This document shows, piece after piece, positions 39,385 to 48,548 of a DNA stretch of 64,000 bases. The translations under genes and the position numbers were made by a program. The notes under the pieces were generated by a model. That model worked only from the letters and a program-made list of their open reading frames with translations. It was not told the DNA's origin and ran no database searches. Numbering within the stretch: position 1 is the stretch's first letter; each line of letters opens with the position of its first letter. Source of the stretch: Bacteroidales bacterium (GTDB taxonomy: Bacteria; Bacteroidota; Bacteroidia; Bacteroidales; VadinHA17); contig JALONV010000009.1 of the NCBI GenBank assembly GCA_025454755.1, positions 17,789 through 81,788 of the forward strand, given 5' to 3'.

Positions 39385-39386
39385 TC

Positions 39387-42300
39387 TTATTTATATTCAT
39401 CCCAGCTTTTAATCGCCAACTGATCCTCGCTCATCCTGCAGAAGGCAAGGATAAAGGCGCTGGCGAGCCGGGCATTTGTTATCAGAGGAACATTAAAATC
39501 GACTGCGCTCCTGCGGATCGAATAATCGTTGTTGAGCTCTGCATCGGAAAGATCTTTCGGGATATTTACCACCAGATCAACTTCGCGGGACTTTATAAGC
39601 TCAATTGTGTTGGGCGATTTATCTTCGTCAGGCCAGTATGCCACTTCGGCTTCGACACCCGCATTCTGAAGGAATTGCTGAGTTCCTCTTGTGGCATAGA
39701 GCTTATGTCCCCTGTCCCTTAATGCTTTTGCGCTGTTGAGAAGTTCCACCTTGGAACGTGCTGGCCCTGTTGAAAGAAGGATGCTTTTTTTTGGCACCCT
39801 GTATCCGACCGAGAACATAGCCTTCAGAATTGCCTCATAAAATCCTTCACCTATGCACCCCACTTCTCCTGTAGATGACATATCAACACCGAGGACGGGA
39901 TCGGCCTTTGCAAGTCGCGAAAAGCTGAATTGCGGCGCCTTCACGCCAACATAGTCAAGCTCAAAAACCGACTTATGCGGTTTCTCTGCCGGCATGCCAA
40001 GCATTACTTTTGTCGCAAGTTCTATCAGATTGGATTTAAGAACTTTAGAAACGAAAGGCATGCTCCGGCTTGCCCGAAGATTACACTCAATCACTTTTAT
40101 ATCATTATCCCTTGCCAGGTACTGGATATTGAACGGACCGGTAATGTTAAGCTCTTTTGCGATCTGACGCGAGATACGCTTTATACGCCTTACGGTCTCA
40201 AAATAGATCTTCTGGGGCGGGAAAACTATAGTTGCATCGCCTGAATGAACGCCTGCAAACTCGACATGTTCGCTAATTGCATAGGCAAGGATTTCTCCTT
40301 CACGTGCTACGGCATCAACCTCAATCTCTTTTGCATTTTCAATGAATTCGGAGACAACCACAGGGTACTGTTTTGAAACCTTGGCAGCAAGCTCGAGGTA
40401 ATGAGTAAGCTCACTCTTGTTGGATACCACGTTCATTGCGGCACCGGAGAGAACATATGAAGGACGTATAAGAACCGGAAAGCCTATCCTGTCGACAAAC
40501 TCAAAGATATCTTCTATTGCGGAGAGCTCTTTCCAGCGTGGCTGGTCGACTGAGAGATTGTCGAGCATCTTTGAGAATTTATGCCTGTTCTCAGCCCTGT
40601 CTATCGAGAGAGGCGATGTGCCCAGCACCGGAACATTCTCCCTGAAGAGCCTCAATGCAAGGTTGTTGGGGATCTGTCCGCCAACCGAAACAATAACTCC
40701 ACCGGGATTTTCCAGGTCGATAATGTCAAGCACCCTTTCGAATGTGAGCTCATCGAAATAGAGCCTGTCGCATGTGTCATAATCGGTGCTGACAGTTTCC
40801 GGATTGTAGTTGATCATTATTGCCCTGAGTCCTTGTTTCCTGATCGTCTCAATTGCATTTACCGAGCACCAGTCGAATTCAACACTGGAACCTATTCTGT
40901 ATGCCCCTGAGCCTAGAACGATTATCGATTTCTTGTCTTTCTCAAATCTGATATCATGTTCGGTGCCGCTGTAAGTCAGGTACAGATAATTGGTCACAGC
41001 AGGATATTCGGCTGCAAGGGTGTCTATCTGTTTCACATAAGGGACGATGCCCAGCATTTTTCTATGCTCCCTTACTTTTAAAAGATCTTCGTTGATATTT
41101 GCCGGACCTGATCCCATCACATGCCTGGCTATCTGGAAGTCGCTGAATCCGTTTACTTTAGAATGAGCCAGAAGATCAGCAGGAATAGTATTAAGGGATT
41201 TGTACTTACATAATTCATCCTTTATATTTATTATATTCCTGAGCTTGAAAAGGAACCATTTATCAATTTTAGTCAATTCATGGATCCTGTCGACAGAGAT
41301 GCCTTTATCCAGGGCTTCAGCTATGGAAAAGATCCTCATGTCGGTGGGTTCTGCAAGCTCTTCTTCGATCTCCCTGAATTTCAATTCCCTGTTGCCGGTG
41401 AATCCGTGCATGCCCTGTCCGATCATCCTGAGACCCTTCTGGATAGCCTCTTCGAAATTTCTTCCTATGGACATCACCTCTCCGACACTTTTCATGCTGC
41501 TTCCAATTGCATGTGATACACCTTCGAATTTGTTAAGGTCCCAGCGTGGTATTTTGCATACTATATAATCAAGTGCCGGTTCGAAGCATGCAGTAGTGGT
41601 TTTTGTGACCGAGTTCTTCAGTTCATGGAGGCCATAACCTATGCCGAGCTTTGCAGCAATGAAAGCAAGAGGATAGCCGGTTGCTTTAGATGCCAGCGCA
41701 CTCGACCGGGAAAGCCTTGCATTGACTTCAATGACCCGGTACTCTGCCGAATCGGGAGAGAGGGCATACTGAACATTGCATTCTCCGACAATGCCAATAT
41801 GCCTGATGATCCTTATTGAGAGTTCCCTCAGTTCATGGTATTCACTATTCGTAAGAGTCTGAGAAGGAGCAACGACGATGCTCTCGCCGGTATGAATACC
41901 CAGAGGATCGAAGTTTTCCATGTTACACACGGTGATGCAATTGTCATATTTATCGCGAACCACCTCGTATTCAACCTCTTTCCATCCTTTGAGAGATTCT
42001 TCAACAAGTATCTGGTCAGTATAGGAGAATGCTTTTGCAGCCAGTGTTTTAAGTTCAATTATGTCTGAAGCAAATCCGCTTCCCTGGCCTCCAAGAGTGT
42101 ATGCAGCCCTTATGATCACCGGGAAACCCAGATTTTTTGCAGCTTCGAGTGCTTCGTCAACACCCTGAGCGGCAATGCTTCGGGGCGTTTTTATATTTAT
42201 CTGGTCAAGTTTTTTTACAAAAAGCTTGCGATCCTCAGTGTCCATAATTGCAGCGACAGGTGTCCCCAGCACCTTCACTTTGTATTTTTCAAATACACCT

Positions 42301-42608
42301 GCCCTGAATAACTCTGTGCCACAGTTCAAAGCTGTCTGTCCGCCAAAGGAGAGAAGAATGCCATCAGGTCTCTCTTTTTCTATGATTTTTTCAACATAAT
42401 AAGGAGTGACCGGAAGAAAGTATATTCTGCCAGCAAGTTCCTCGGAAGTTTGTACTGTAGCGATATTAGGATTAATAAGGACTGTTTTTATTCCCTCCTC
42501 TTTCAGGGCTTTAAGAGCCTGTGATCCTGAATAATCGAATTCTCCGGCTTCACCTATTTTGAGAGCTCCGGATCCCAGGATCACCACCTTTTTTAACTTA
42601 TCTGTCAT
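39387..42608 (-). CDS. carB: Carbamoyl-phosphate synthase large subunit
   Basis: KVVILGSGALKIGEAGEFDYSGSQALKALKEEG, duplicated ATP-grasp halves, C-terminal MGS-like domain. Confidence 0.97.
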   Translation of the reverse strand: MTDKLKKVVILGSGALKIGEAGEFDYSGSQALKALKEEGIKTVLINPNIATVQTSEELAGRIYFLPVTPYYVEKIIEKERPDGILLSFGGQTALNCGTELFRAGVFEKYKVKVLGTPVAAIMDTEDRKLFVKKLDQINIKTPRSIAAQGVDEALEAAKNLGFPVIIRAAYTLGGQGSGFASDIIELKTLAAKAFSYTDQILVEESLKGWKEVEYEVVRDKYDNCITVCNMENFDPLGIHTGESIVVAPSQTLTNSEYHELRELSIRIIRHIGIVGECNVQYALSPDSAEYRVIEVNARLSRSSALASKATGYPLAFIAAKLGIGYGLHELKNSVTKTTTACFEPALDYIVCKIPRWDLNKFEGVSHAIGSSMKSVGEVMSIGRNFEEAIQKGLRMIGQGMHGFTGNRELKFREIEEELAEPTDMRIFSIAEALDKGISVDRIHELTKIDKWFLFKLRNIINIKDELCKYKSLNTIPADLLAHSKVNGFSDFQIARHVMGSGPANINEDLLKVREHRKMLGIVPYVKQIDTLAAEYPAVTNYLYLTYSGTEHDIRFEKDKKSIIVLGSGAYRIGSSVEFDWCSVNAIETIRKQGLRAIMINYNPETVSTDYDTCDRLYFDELTFERVLDIIDLENPGGVIVSVGGQIPNNLALRLFRENVPVLGTSPLSIDRAENRHKFSKMLDNLSVDQPRWKELSAIEDIFEFVDRIGFPVLIRPSYVLSGAAMNVVSNKSELTHYLELAAKVSKQYPVVVSEFIENAKEIEVDAVAREGEILAYAISEHVEFAGVHSGDATIVFPPQKIYFETVRRIKRISRQIAKELNITGPFNIQYLARDNDIKVIECNLRASRSMPFVSKVLKSNLIELATKVMLGMPAEKPHKSVFELDYVGVKAPQFSFSRLAKADPVLGVDMSSTGEVGCIGEGFYEAILKAMFSVGYRVPKKSILLSTGPARSKVELLNSAKALRDRGHKLYATRGTQQFLQNAGVEAEVAYWPDEDKSPNTIELIKSREVDLVVNIPKDLSDAELNNDYSIRRSAVDFNVPLITNARLASAFILAFCRMSEDQLAIKSWDEYK

Positions 42609-42670
42609 CTGCAGGATTTGGTGTCAAAAATAGCACAAATATTTTATCGTGACTTGCAATTAATAAAAAA

Positions 42671-42705
42671 TGAATATATTTGCAAAATAAATGAATAAAT
42701 ATGCA
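42671..42705 (+). promoter_or_regulatory. Paired ARG-box-like operator overlapping the argR -7 box and start codon
   Basis: TGAATATATTTGCA (42671-42684) and TGAATAAATATGCA (42692-42705), start-to-start 21 bp; TATATTTG -7 box at 42675-42682. Confidence 0.7.
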
Positions 42706-43180
42706 AAAAGCAAAAAGACTTCCTGCAATTGAAAAGATTATTACCGGGGAGATCATTTCATCTCAGGAAGCACTTCTTAAGAAGCTCAGGTCAAAAGGGA
42801 TAGCCTGCACTCAGGCAACATTATCCCGAGACCTGCGGCAGCTTGGGGCCGGCAGGATTTCTGACGGCCAGGGAGGCTATAAGTATGCCCTGCCGGAAAG
42901 TCCGGCAGATCTCCAGCCGGATTATAGCAGATTACAGATGCTCCCGGTAATACGGGATCTTGTCGACGCAAAAGGCTTGCTGGTAATAAGGACACTTCCC
43001 GGAAATGCAAACAATACGGCAATCTATATAGATAACACATTAAGATTTGAAATTGCCGGAACAATTGCAGGTGATGATACAATACTGGTGATACCACGCG
43101 ACGGAATCACAAACAACCAGGTTCATACATGCCTGGAACTGATTTTACCGGGATTACATGAAAAGATAAAAGGTAAATAA
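42701..43180 (+). CDS. argR: Arginine repressor
   Basis: IISSQEALLKKLRSKGIACTQATLSRDLRQLG, C-terminal GTIAGDDTILVIPRD. Confidence 0.95.
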   Translation: MQKAKRLPAIEKIITGEIISSQEALLKKLRSKGIACTQATLSRDLRQLGAGRISDGQGGYKYALPESPADLQPDYSRLQMLPVIRDLVDAKGLLVIRTLPGNANNTAIYIDNTLRFEIAGTIAGDDTILVIPRDGITNNQVHTCLELILPGLHEKIKGK

Positions 43181-43189
43181 GAGACCAGA

Positions 43190-43277
43190 TACCCCCTTTC
43201 CTTTTTTTCTCAAGGGGGACCCCTTCCCCCGTGGGGGAAAGCCTGCCCCGCTTCGGCGGGGGCTGGGATGGGGGTAT
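43190..43277. repeat. GC-rich multi-hairpin intergenic element (copy B)
   Basis: TACCCCC...GGGGGTA outer arms, with internal CTTCCCCC-GT-GGGGGAAAG and GCCCCGC-TTC-GGCGGGGGC hairpins. Confidence 0.7.
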
Positions 43278-43319
43278 TAAGAAATAAGAAAGTAACAATT
43301 TAAACAAAAATTTAAAAAG

Positions 43320-44552
43320 ATGAAAGAAAAAGTAGTGCTGGCATACAGTGGGGGGCTTGATACTTCAGTGATTCTCAAATGGCTTATCGACAAGGACTAT
43401 GATGTGATAGCATTCATTGCAGACGTTGGCCAGAAGGAGAATTTTGAAGAGTGCAGAAAGAAAGCTCTGGCATTGGGAGCAACAAAAGTCATTATCGCCG
43501 ACCTGAAGAGGGAGTTCGTTGAAGATTATGTTCTCAAGGCAATAATGGCAAATGCCATCTATGAAGACAGGTACCTGCTGGGTACGGCACTCGCAAGGCC
43601 TCTGATTGCAAAGAAACAGATTGAGGCTGCCAAACAGGAAGGTGCACTTGCTGTGGCACACGGAGCAACCGGAAAAGGCAACGACCAGGTTAGATTCGAG
43701 CTCTGCTATTATGCACTTATGCCTGGTGTGAAAGTGATATCTCCATGGAAAGACAAGGAGTTCCTTGCACAGTTCAAGGGGCGGACCGACCTTCTGAAAT
43801 ATGCAGCTGAAAAGAATATTCCGGTTAAAGCAAGCATTGATAAGCCTTACAGTGAAGATGATAACCTCATGCATATCAGTCACGAAGCCGGTATACTTGA
43901 AGATCCCATGTACACTCTCCAGAAAAGCATGCTCGAGAAAATGGTAATGCCGCAGGATGCACCCGACATTGAAACAAGAATTGTGATACATTTTAAGAAC
44001 GGGCTTCCGGTAAAGCTTATAAATAAGGAAGACGGTACTCTTAAGGAAGATGCATATGATATGTATGTATATCTGAATGAACTGGCTGGTAAGAATGGCA
44101 TAGGCCTGCTCGACATGGTCGAGAACAGATTCGTGGGCATTAAATCGAGAGGCGTTTATGAAACACCGGCTGCAACTGTTCTTCACATTGCCCACAAGGA
44201 TATCGAAGGTATCGCAATGGACCGTGAAGTAATGAGACTCGTAAACATGCTCACCCCGAAATTTGCAGAAATAATCTATAATGGTTTCTGGTTCAGCCCT
44301 GAAATGGACTTCCTTATGGCCGCAATCGGAAAGAGCCAGGAACTGATCGATGGGAGTGTTCATCTGTGCCTCTATAAGGGAAATGTGATTGTGGAGGGAC
44401 GCGAATCGCCTTCTTCATTGTATAACAAGAAGCTTTCGAGCATGGATATTGAAGGGGGCTTTGATCAGACCGACAGCAGGGGATTCATCAGGATCAATGC
44501 AATAAGACTTATGGCTCACAGGGCAATTGTGGAAGAGAGTAAGGAAAGGTAG
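43320..44552 (+). CDS. argG: Argininosuccinate synthase
   Basis: [37 protein letters not shown]. Confidence 0.97.
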   Translation: MKEKVVLAYSGGLDTSVILKWLIDKDYDVIAFIADVGQKENFEECRKKALALGATKVIIADLKREFVEDYVLKAIMANAIYEDRYLLGTALARPLIAKKQIEAAKQEGALAVAHGATGKGNDQVRFELCYYALMPGVKVISPWKDKEFLAQFKGRTDLLKYAAEKNIPVKASIDKPYSEDDNLMHISHEAGILEDPMYTLQKSMLEKMVMPQDAPDIETRIVIHFKNGLPVKLINKEDGTLKEDAYDMYVYLNELAGKNGIGLLDMVENRFVGIKSRGVYETPAATVLHIAHKDIEGIAMDREVMRLVNMLTPKFAEIIYNGFWFSPEMDFLMAAIGKSQELIDGSVHLCLYKGNVIVEGRESPSSLYNKKLSSMDIEGGFDQTDSRGFIRINAIRLMAHRAIVEESKER

Positions 44553-44558
44553 ATAACT

Positions 44559-44672
44559 AGCCCCCCAACCCCCCTAAAGGGGGGCTAATACTCATCTAAT
44601 TATGTAAAAAACAAGCTTTTAACACTTAATTAATCCCCCTTTAGGGGGAAGGACGCGAAGCGACCAGGGGGC
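44559..44672. repeat. GC-rich inverted-repeat element (copy C)
   Basis: AGCCCCCCAACCCCCCTAAAGGGGGGCT ... AATCCCCCTTTAGGGGGAAGGACGCGAAGCGACCAGGGGGC. Confidence 0.75.
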
Positions 44673-44710
44673 ATTATAATGGAATTGGATTTATAATTTA
44701 ATATATCGTT

Positions 44711-46051
44711 ATGAAACTCTGGGAAAAAGGTATCAATCCCGAACCTGCAATAATCGAGTTTACTGCGGGCAAAGACAGGAAAACAGATCTTCATCTTACA
44801 AAATGGGACATTGTCGGATCAATGGCTCATGTGATAATGCTTAATGATGTGGGACTTATCCTGGAAGAGGAGAGAAATGACATGCTTAAAGCGCTTCATT
44901 CCCTTTTCGTATGGGATGAAGAAGGGAGCCTGGTTATCGAGAAGGATGTGGAGGATATCCATTCCCAGATCGAAAAAGAGATGGCATCAATCCTGGGAAC
45001 AACCGGCAAGAAGATCCATACAGGAAGGTCGAGGAACGACCAGGTTCTTGTCGACATCAGGCTTTATACAAGGGAAGAGATCGACAAGCTCGCAGATCTT
45101 ATAAACAGTCTTTTTACACGATTGCAGTCGCTCAGCGACCAGTATAAGGATGTACTTCTGCCCGGCTACACACATATGCAGCCGGCAATGGTTTCATCCT
45201 TTGGATTATGGTTTGGTGCTTATGCCGAATGTTTGTCCGACGACCTGCTGCTTCTTTCAACAGCAAGGGCACTGAATAATAAAAATCCTCTCGGAACAGC
45301 AGCCGGCTTCGGAACCACACTGCCATTAAACAGAAAACTGACATCGGAGCTGCTTGAATTTGATGATCTTCTTTACAACTCTGCTTACGCCAGCCTGAGC
45401 AGGGGCAAGGTGGAAATGGCCATTGCTTCTGCGCTGGCCTCAGTAGCCCAGACACTTTCGAGATTCTCAATGGATATCTGCCTGTATATGACTGCGGAAT
45501 TCAGGTTCATCGACTTCCCCGACGAATACATCACGGGATCCAGCATAATGCCACAGAAAAGAAATCCGGATGTTTTCGAACTTATCAGGGGCAGATCAAA
45601 TGTGATCCAGACTCTGCCGAATGAAATAGCAATGCTGACATCAAATCTTCCTTCAGGCTATAACCGTGATCTTCAGCTGCTTAAACAGGTTGTCTTTGAT
45701 TCCTTCGACGAGATGAAAGAATGCATTGAGATCATGCTGTTAATGCTGAATAACATTAAGGTGAAAAAAAACATTGCCGAAAATCCACTCTACAACACGA
45801 TTTTCAGCACCGAAGAAGTTAACAGGCTCGTAAAGCAGGGCATACCATTCAGGGATGCCTATAAGGCAGTTTCAGAAATGGTAAAGGGTTCATCTTTCTC
45901 CAGGACATCGGTTAATGATTATGTTCATGAGGGAAGTATCGGCAATCTGTGCAACGAAGAGATTGCTGCCATCTTTAATGAAAGGATGAAATTCTTCAAG
46001 AATAAGTCAGCTGCAGAAATGGCTGAGAAGATGATGGGGTATGTTAAATAG
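44711..46051 (+). CDS. argH: Argininosuccinate lyase
   Basis: HTGRSRNDQVLVDIRLY, LPGYTHMQPAMVSSFG, TGSSIMPQKRNPDVFELIRG. Confidence 0.97.
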   Translation: MKLWEKGINPEPAIIEFTAGKDRKTDLHLTKWDIVGSMAHVIMLNDVGLILEEERNDMLKALHSLFVWDEEGSLVIEKDVEDIHSQIEKEMASILGTTGKKIHTGRSRNDQVLVDIRLYTREEIDKLADLINSLFTRLQSLSDQYKDVLLPGYTHMQPAMVSSFGLWFGAYAECLSDDLLLLSTARALNNKNPLGTAAGFGTTLPLNRKLTSELLEFDDLLYNSAYASLSRGKVEMAIASALASVAQTLSRFSMDICLYMTAEFRFIDFPDEYITGSSIMPQKRNPDVFELIRGRSNVIQTLPNEIAMLTSNLPSGYNRDLQLLKQVVFDSFDEMKECIEIMLLMLNNIKVKKNIAENPLYNTIFSTEEVNRLVKQGIPFRDAYKAVSEMVKGSSFSRTSVNDYVHEGSIGNLCNEEIAAIFNERMKFFKNKSAAEMAEKMMGYVK

Positions 46052-46052
46052 A

Positions 46053-46102
46053 CAACCCCCCCTTTTAGGGGGCGAGCCACGCGTCAGCGTGGCTGGGGGT
46101 TT
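46053..46102. repeat. GC-rich inverted-repeat element (copy D), convergent terminator-like
   Basis: CAACCCCCCCTTTTAGGGGGC-GAGCCACGC-GTCA-GCGTGGCTGGGGGTTTATT between argH and carA. Confidence 0.75.
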
Positions 46103-47177
46103 ATTGCCTTTTAATATTCTCAATAAATTCATCAAACAAATAATCCGTATCAGTCGGACCACCAGAGGCTTCAGGATGAAACTGTGTTGAGAAGAAAGGT
46201 TTTGTCTTATGTTTCATCCCTTCATTTGTCTTGTCATTTATGTTTATGAAAAGAGGATCCCACTCCTTGCCAAGAGTTGTATTATCGACTGCAAAACCAT
46301 GGTTCTGTGAAGTGATGTATGCTTTATTGGTCCCAACCTGGATAACAGGCTGGTTATGGCTGCGATGACCGTATTTGAGCTTGTAGGTATCAGCGCCGGA
46401 AGCAAGGGCCATAAGCTGGTTTCCCAGACAAATACCGAAGACAGGCTTTTCTTTTTCAAAGGAGTTCCTGATGTTTTCAATTGTTGCCATGCACATCTTC
46501 GGATCGCCGGGACCGTTTGAAAGAAAGAGCCCGTCAAACTCTTCCCGGTGATAATCATAATCCCATGGAACCCTTATAATGGTGGTATCCCGCTTCAGGA
46601 GGTTCCTTATAATATTGTATTTAACACCGCAGTCGACAAGCACGATTCTGTATTTCCCGTTTCCGTAAGTCTTCTTTTCGCGGGTGCTGACTTCGGCAAC
46701 CAGGTTTACCTTGTTGGGATCGTAGAAAGAAACCTCTTCTCCTTCAGGTTCAACTTTGCCAAGCATCGCTCCCTTTTCACGAATTCTTTTGGTGAGCGCC
46801 CGTGTATCGATTCCATATACTCCGGGGACCTTGTTCCTTTTAAGCCATTCGTCAAGACTTTCGGTTGCGTTCCAGTGGCTGTACTCGAAAGAATAATCTG
46901 ATACTATAAGTGCTGAAATATGTATAGAGGATGATTCATAGAACCGGTAAAGATCATTTTCCTCACTTTTTGCAGGTGCTCCATAATTGCCCACCAGCGG
47001 ATAGGTAAGACAAAGTATCTGTCCGCGGTATGAAGGATCAGTGAGACTTTCAGGGTAGCCGGTCATAGCCGTATTGAATACAACCTCGCCTGCTACAGCC
47101 ACAGTTGCGCCAAATGATTTTCCATAGTAGACTGTTCCGTCTTCAAGTGTCAGCTTAACCTTGATCTTTTCTTTCAT
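46101..47177 (-). CDS. carA: Carbamoyl-phosphate synthase small subunit
   Basis: LTLEDGTVYYGKSFGA, FLSNGPGDPKMC, PVFGICLGNQLMALASGADTYKLKYGHRSHNQPV. Confidence 0.97.
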   Translation of the reverse strand: MKEKIKVKLTLEDGTVYYGKSFGATVAVAGEVVFNTAMTGYPESLTDPSYRGQILCLTYPLVGNYGAPAKSEENDLYRFYESSSIHISALIVSDYSFEYSHWNATESLDEWLKRNKVPGVYGIDTRALTKRIREKGAMLGKVEPEGEEVSFYDPNKVNLVAEVSTREKKTYGNGKYRIVLVDCGVKYNIIRNLLKRDTTIIRVPWDYDYHREEFDGLFLSNGPGDPKMCMATIENIRNSFEKEKPVFGICLGNQLMALASGADTYKLKYGHRSHNQPVIQVGTNKAYITSQNHGFAVDNTTLGKEWDPLFININDKTNEGMKHKTKPFFSTQFHPEASGGPTDTDYLFDEFIENIKRQ

Positions 47178-47236
47178 AAGTTCATAGTTCTGAATTCGAA
47201 TGCTTTGCCATCCATAGCTTTAGCGAAGGATGGTTC

Positions 47237-48418
47237 TTACTTCTTTCTTATCTGTATTACAGCGTTTTCTATCTGTTCCATTGCCCTTGATATTGTGGCA
47301 CGTGGTGCTCCAAGGTTCATCCTCATGAAGCCTTCTCCTCCGGGACCGAATGCTGAACCTTCATTCAATCCTACACCTGCCCTGTGAACAAAAAAATCCT
47401 GCAATTCTTTTCCTGTCATTCCGAGTTTCCTGCAGTCAAGCCATATCATATAAGTTGCTTCCGGTTTCACGGGAATTATTTCAGGAATATGATCATTGCA
47501 GTATTTCTGAACATATTCCACATTTCCCTTTAAATATTCCATAAGTTCATCGACCCATTCATGACCAGAGGTATAGGCAGCCGTTGATGCGGCGTTGCCG
47601 AATATGTTCCCGTTACCAACGTGCAGGTCGTCTATCTTCTTGTTGAAATATTTTCTCAGCACCGGATTGGGAATGATGACTGAAGATGTTGAAAGTCCTG
47701 CAAGATTGAATGTTTTGCTTGGTGCAATGCAGGTAACGGTGATGTCGGCTATTTCTTCAGATATACCGGCTATGGGGATATGTTTAAAGCCCGGGAGGAT
47801 AAGATCGCAGTGGATCTCATCGGAAAGTATCAGTATTTTATTCTTCAGGCATATTTCAGACAGGCTATTTAATTCTTCAGATGTCCATGCCCGGCCCACA
47901 GGATTATGAGGATTCGAAATGATGATCATTTTTGTGTTTTCAGAGACCGACGTCCTGAGGGATTCGAAGTCCATAGTCCAGGTGCCCTCTTTTTCAATGA
48001 GTGGATTAAAAACAATAGTGCGGCCATGGTTTTCTATTGCAGAGAAAAATGGAGTATATACCGGCGGTTGAACTATAACCGAATCACCCGGGCGGGTAAA
48101 AGAAAGCGTACACAGGTTAAGCGCCGGGACAATCCCCGGGCAGAAGCTTATCCATCCTTTTTCGACCTGCCATTTGTGCCTGACCGACAGCCATTTAACT
48201 ATTGAATTGAAATAGTCTGATGCACGGAATGAGTAACCATATAATTCATGTTCTGCGCATTCACGGATCTTGCTGACAATGAACTCAGGTGTCTTGAAAT
48301 CCATATCTGCCACCCACATAGGAATGACATCTCTTCTGCCAAATGTCTCCTCTCTAAGGTCATATTTGATACAGTCTGTGCCTTCTCGTTGAGCAGCTTC
48401 ATCAAAATTCCATCTCAT
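47237..48418 (-). CDS. MalY/PatB-type PLP-dependent aminotransferase/C-S lyase
   Basis: VIPMWVADMDFKTPEFI, ISNPHNPVGRAWTSEEL, APSKTFNLAGLSTSSVIIPN; start at 48418 preferred because of the -7 box at 48445-48452. Confidence 0.88.
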   Translation of the reverse strand: MRWNFDEAAQREGTDCIKYDLREETFGRRDVIPMWVADMDFKTPEFIVSKIRECAEHELYGYSFRASDYFNSIVKWLSVRHKWQVEKGWISFCPGIVPALNLCTLSFTRPGDSVIVQPPVYTPFFSAIENHGRTIVFNPLIEKEGTWTMDFESLRTSVSENTKMIIISNPHNPVGRAWTSEELNSLSEICLKNKILILSDEIHCDLILPGFKHIPIAGISEEIADITVTCIAPSKTFNLAGLSTSSVIIPNPVLRKYFNKKIDDLHVGNGNIFGNAASTAAYTSGHEWVDELMEYLKGNVEYVQKYCNDHIPEIIPVKPEATYMIWLDCRKLGMTGKELQDFFVHRAGVGLNEGSAFGPGGEGFMRMNLGAPRATISRAMEQIENAVIQIRKK

Positions 48419-48444
48419 GGAAATTGGGATCATTTCAGGGGCTC

Positions 48445-48452
48445 AAAGATAA
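48445..48452 (-). promoter_or_regulatory. Bacteroidetes -7 box (TATCTTTG) upstream of the MalY-type gene
   Basis: Exact TAnnTTTG on the minus strand. Confidence 0.5.
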
Positions 48453-48548
48453 GAAGAAGTATTTTGGATGCTACCGCCCTATTTTCAATATATTTTATTA
48501 TTTTTATCCGCAGTTTTGATAATTGATTATAATTTAAAAAGAGCGGGT

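Noticed and set aside
39189-39722. 177-aa ORF with SRPHALSPSRPLALTP repeats (and 39215-39412)
   Set aside because: Translation of the 8-bp tandem array (8 bp x 3 = 8-aa periodicity) running antisense into carB; no independent coding evidence.
43365-44363. 332-aa antisense ORF inside argG
   Set aside because: Cys/His-rich shadow translation opposite a highly conserved gene; no promoter or family match.
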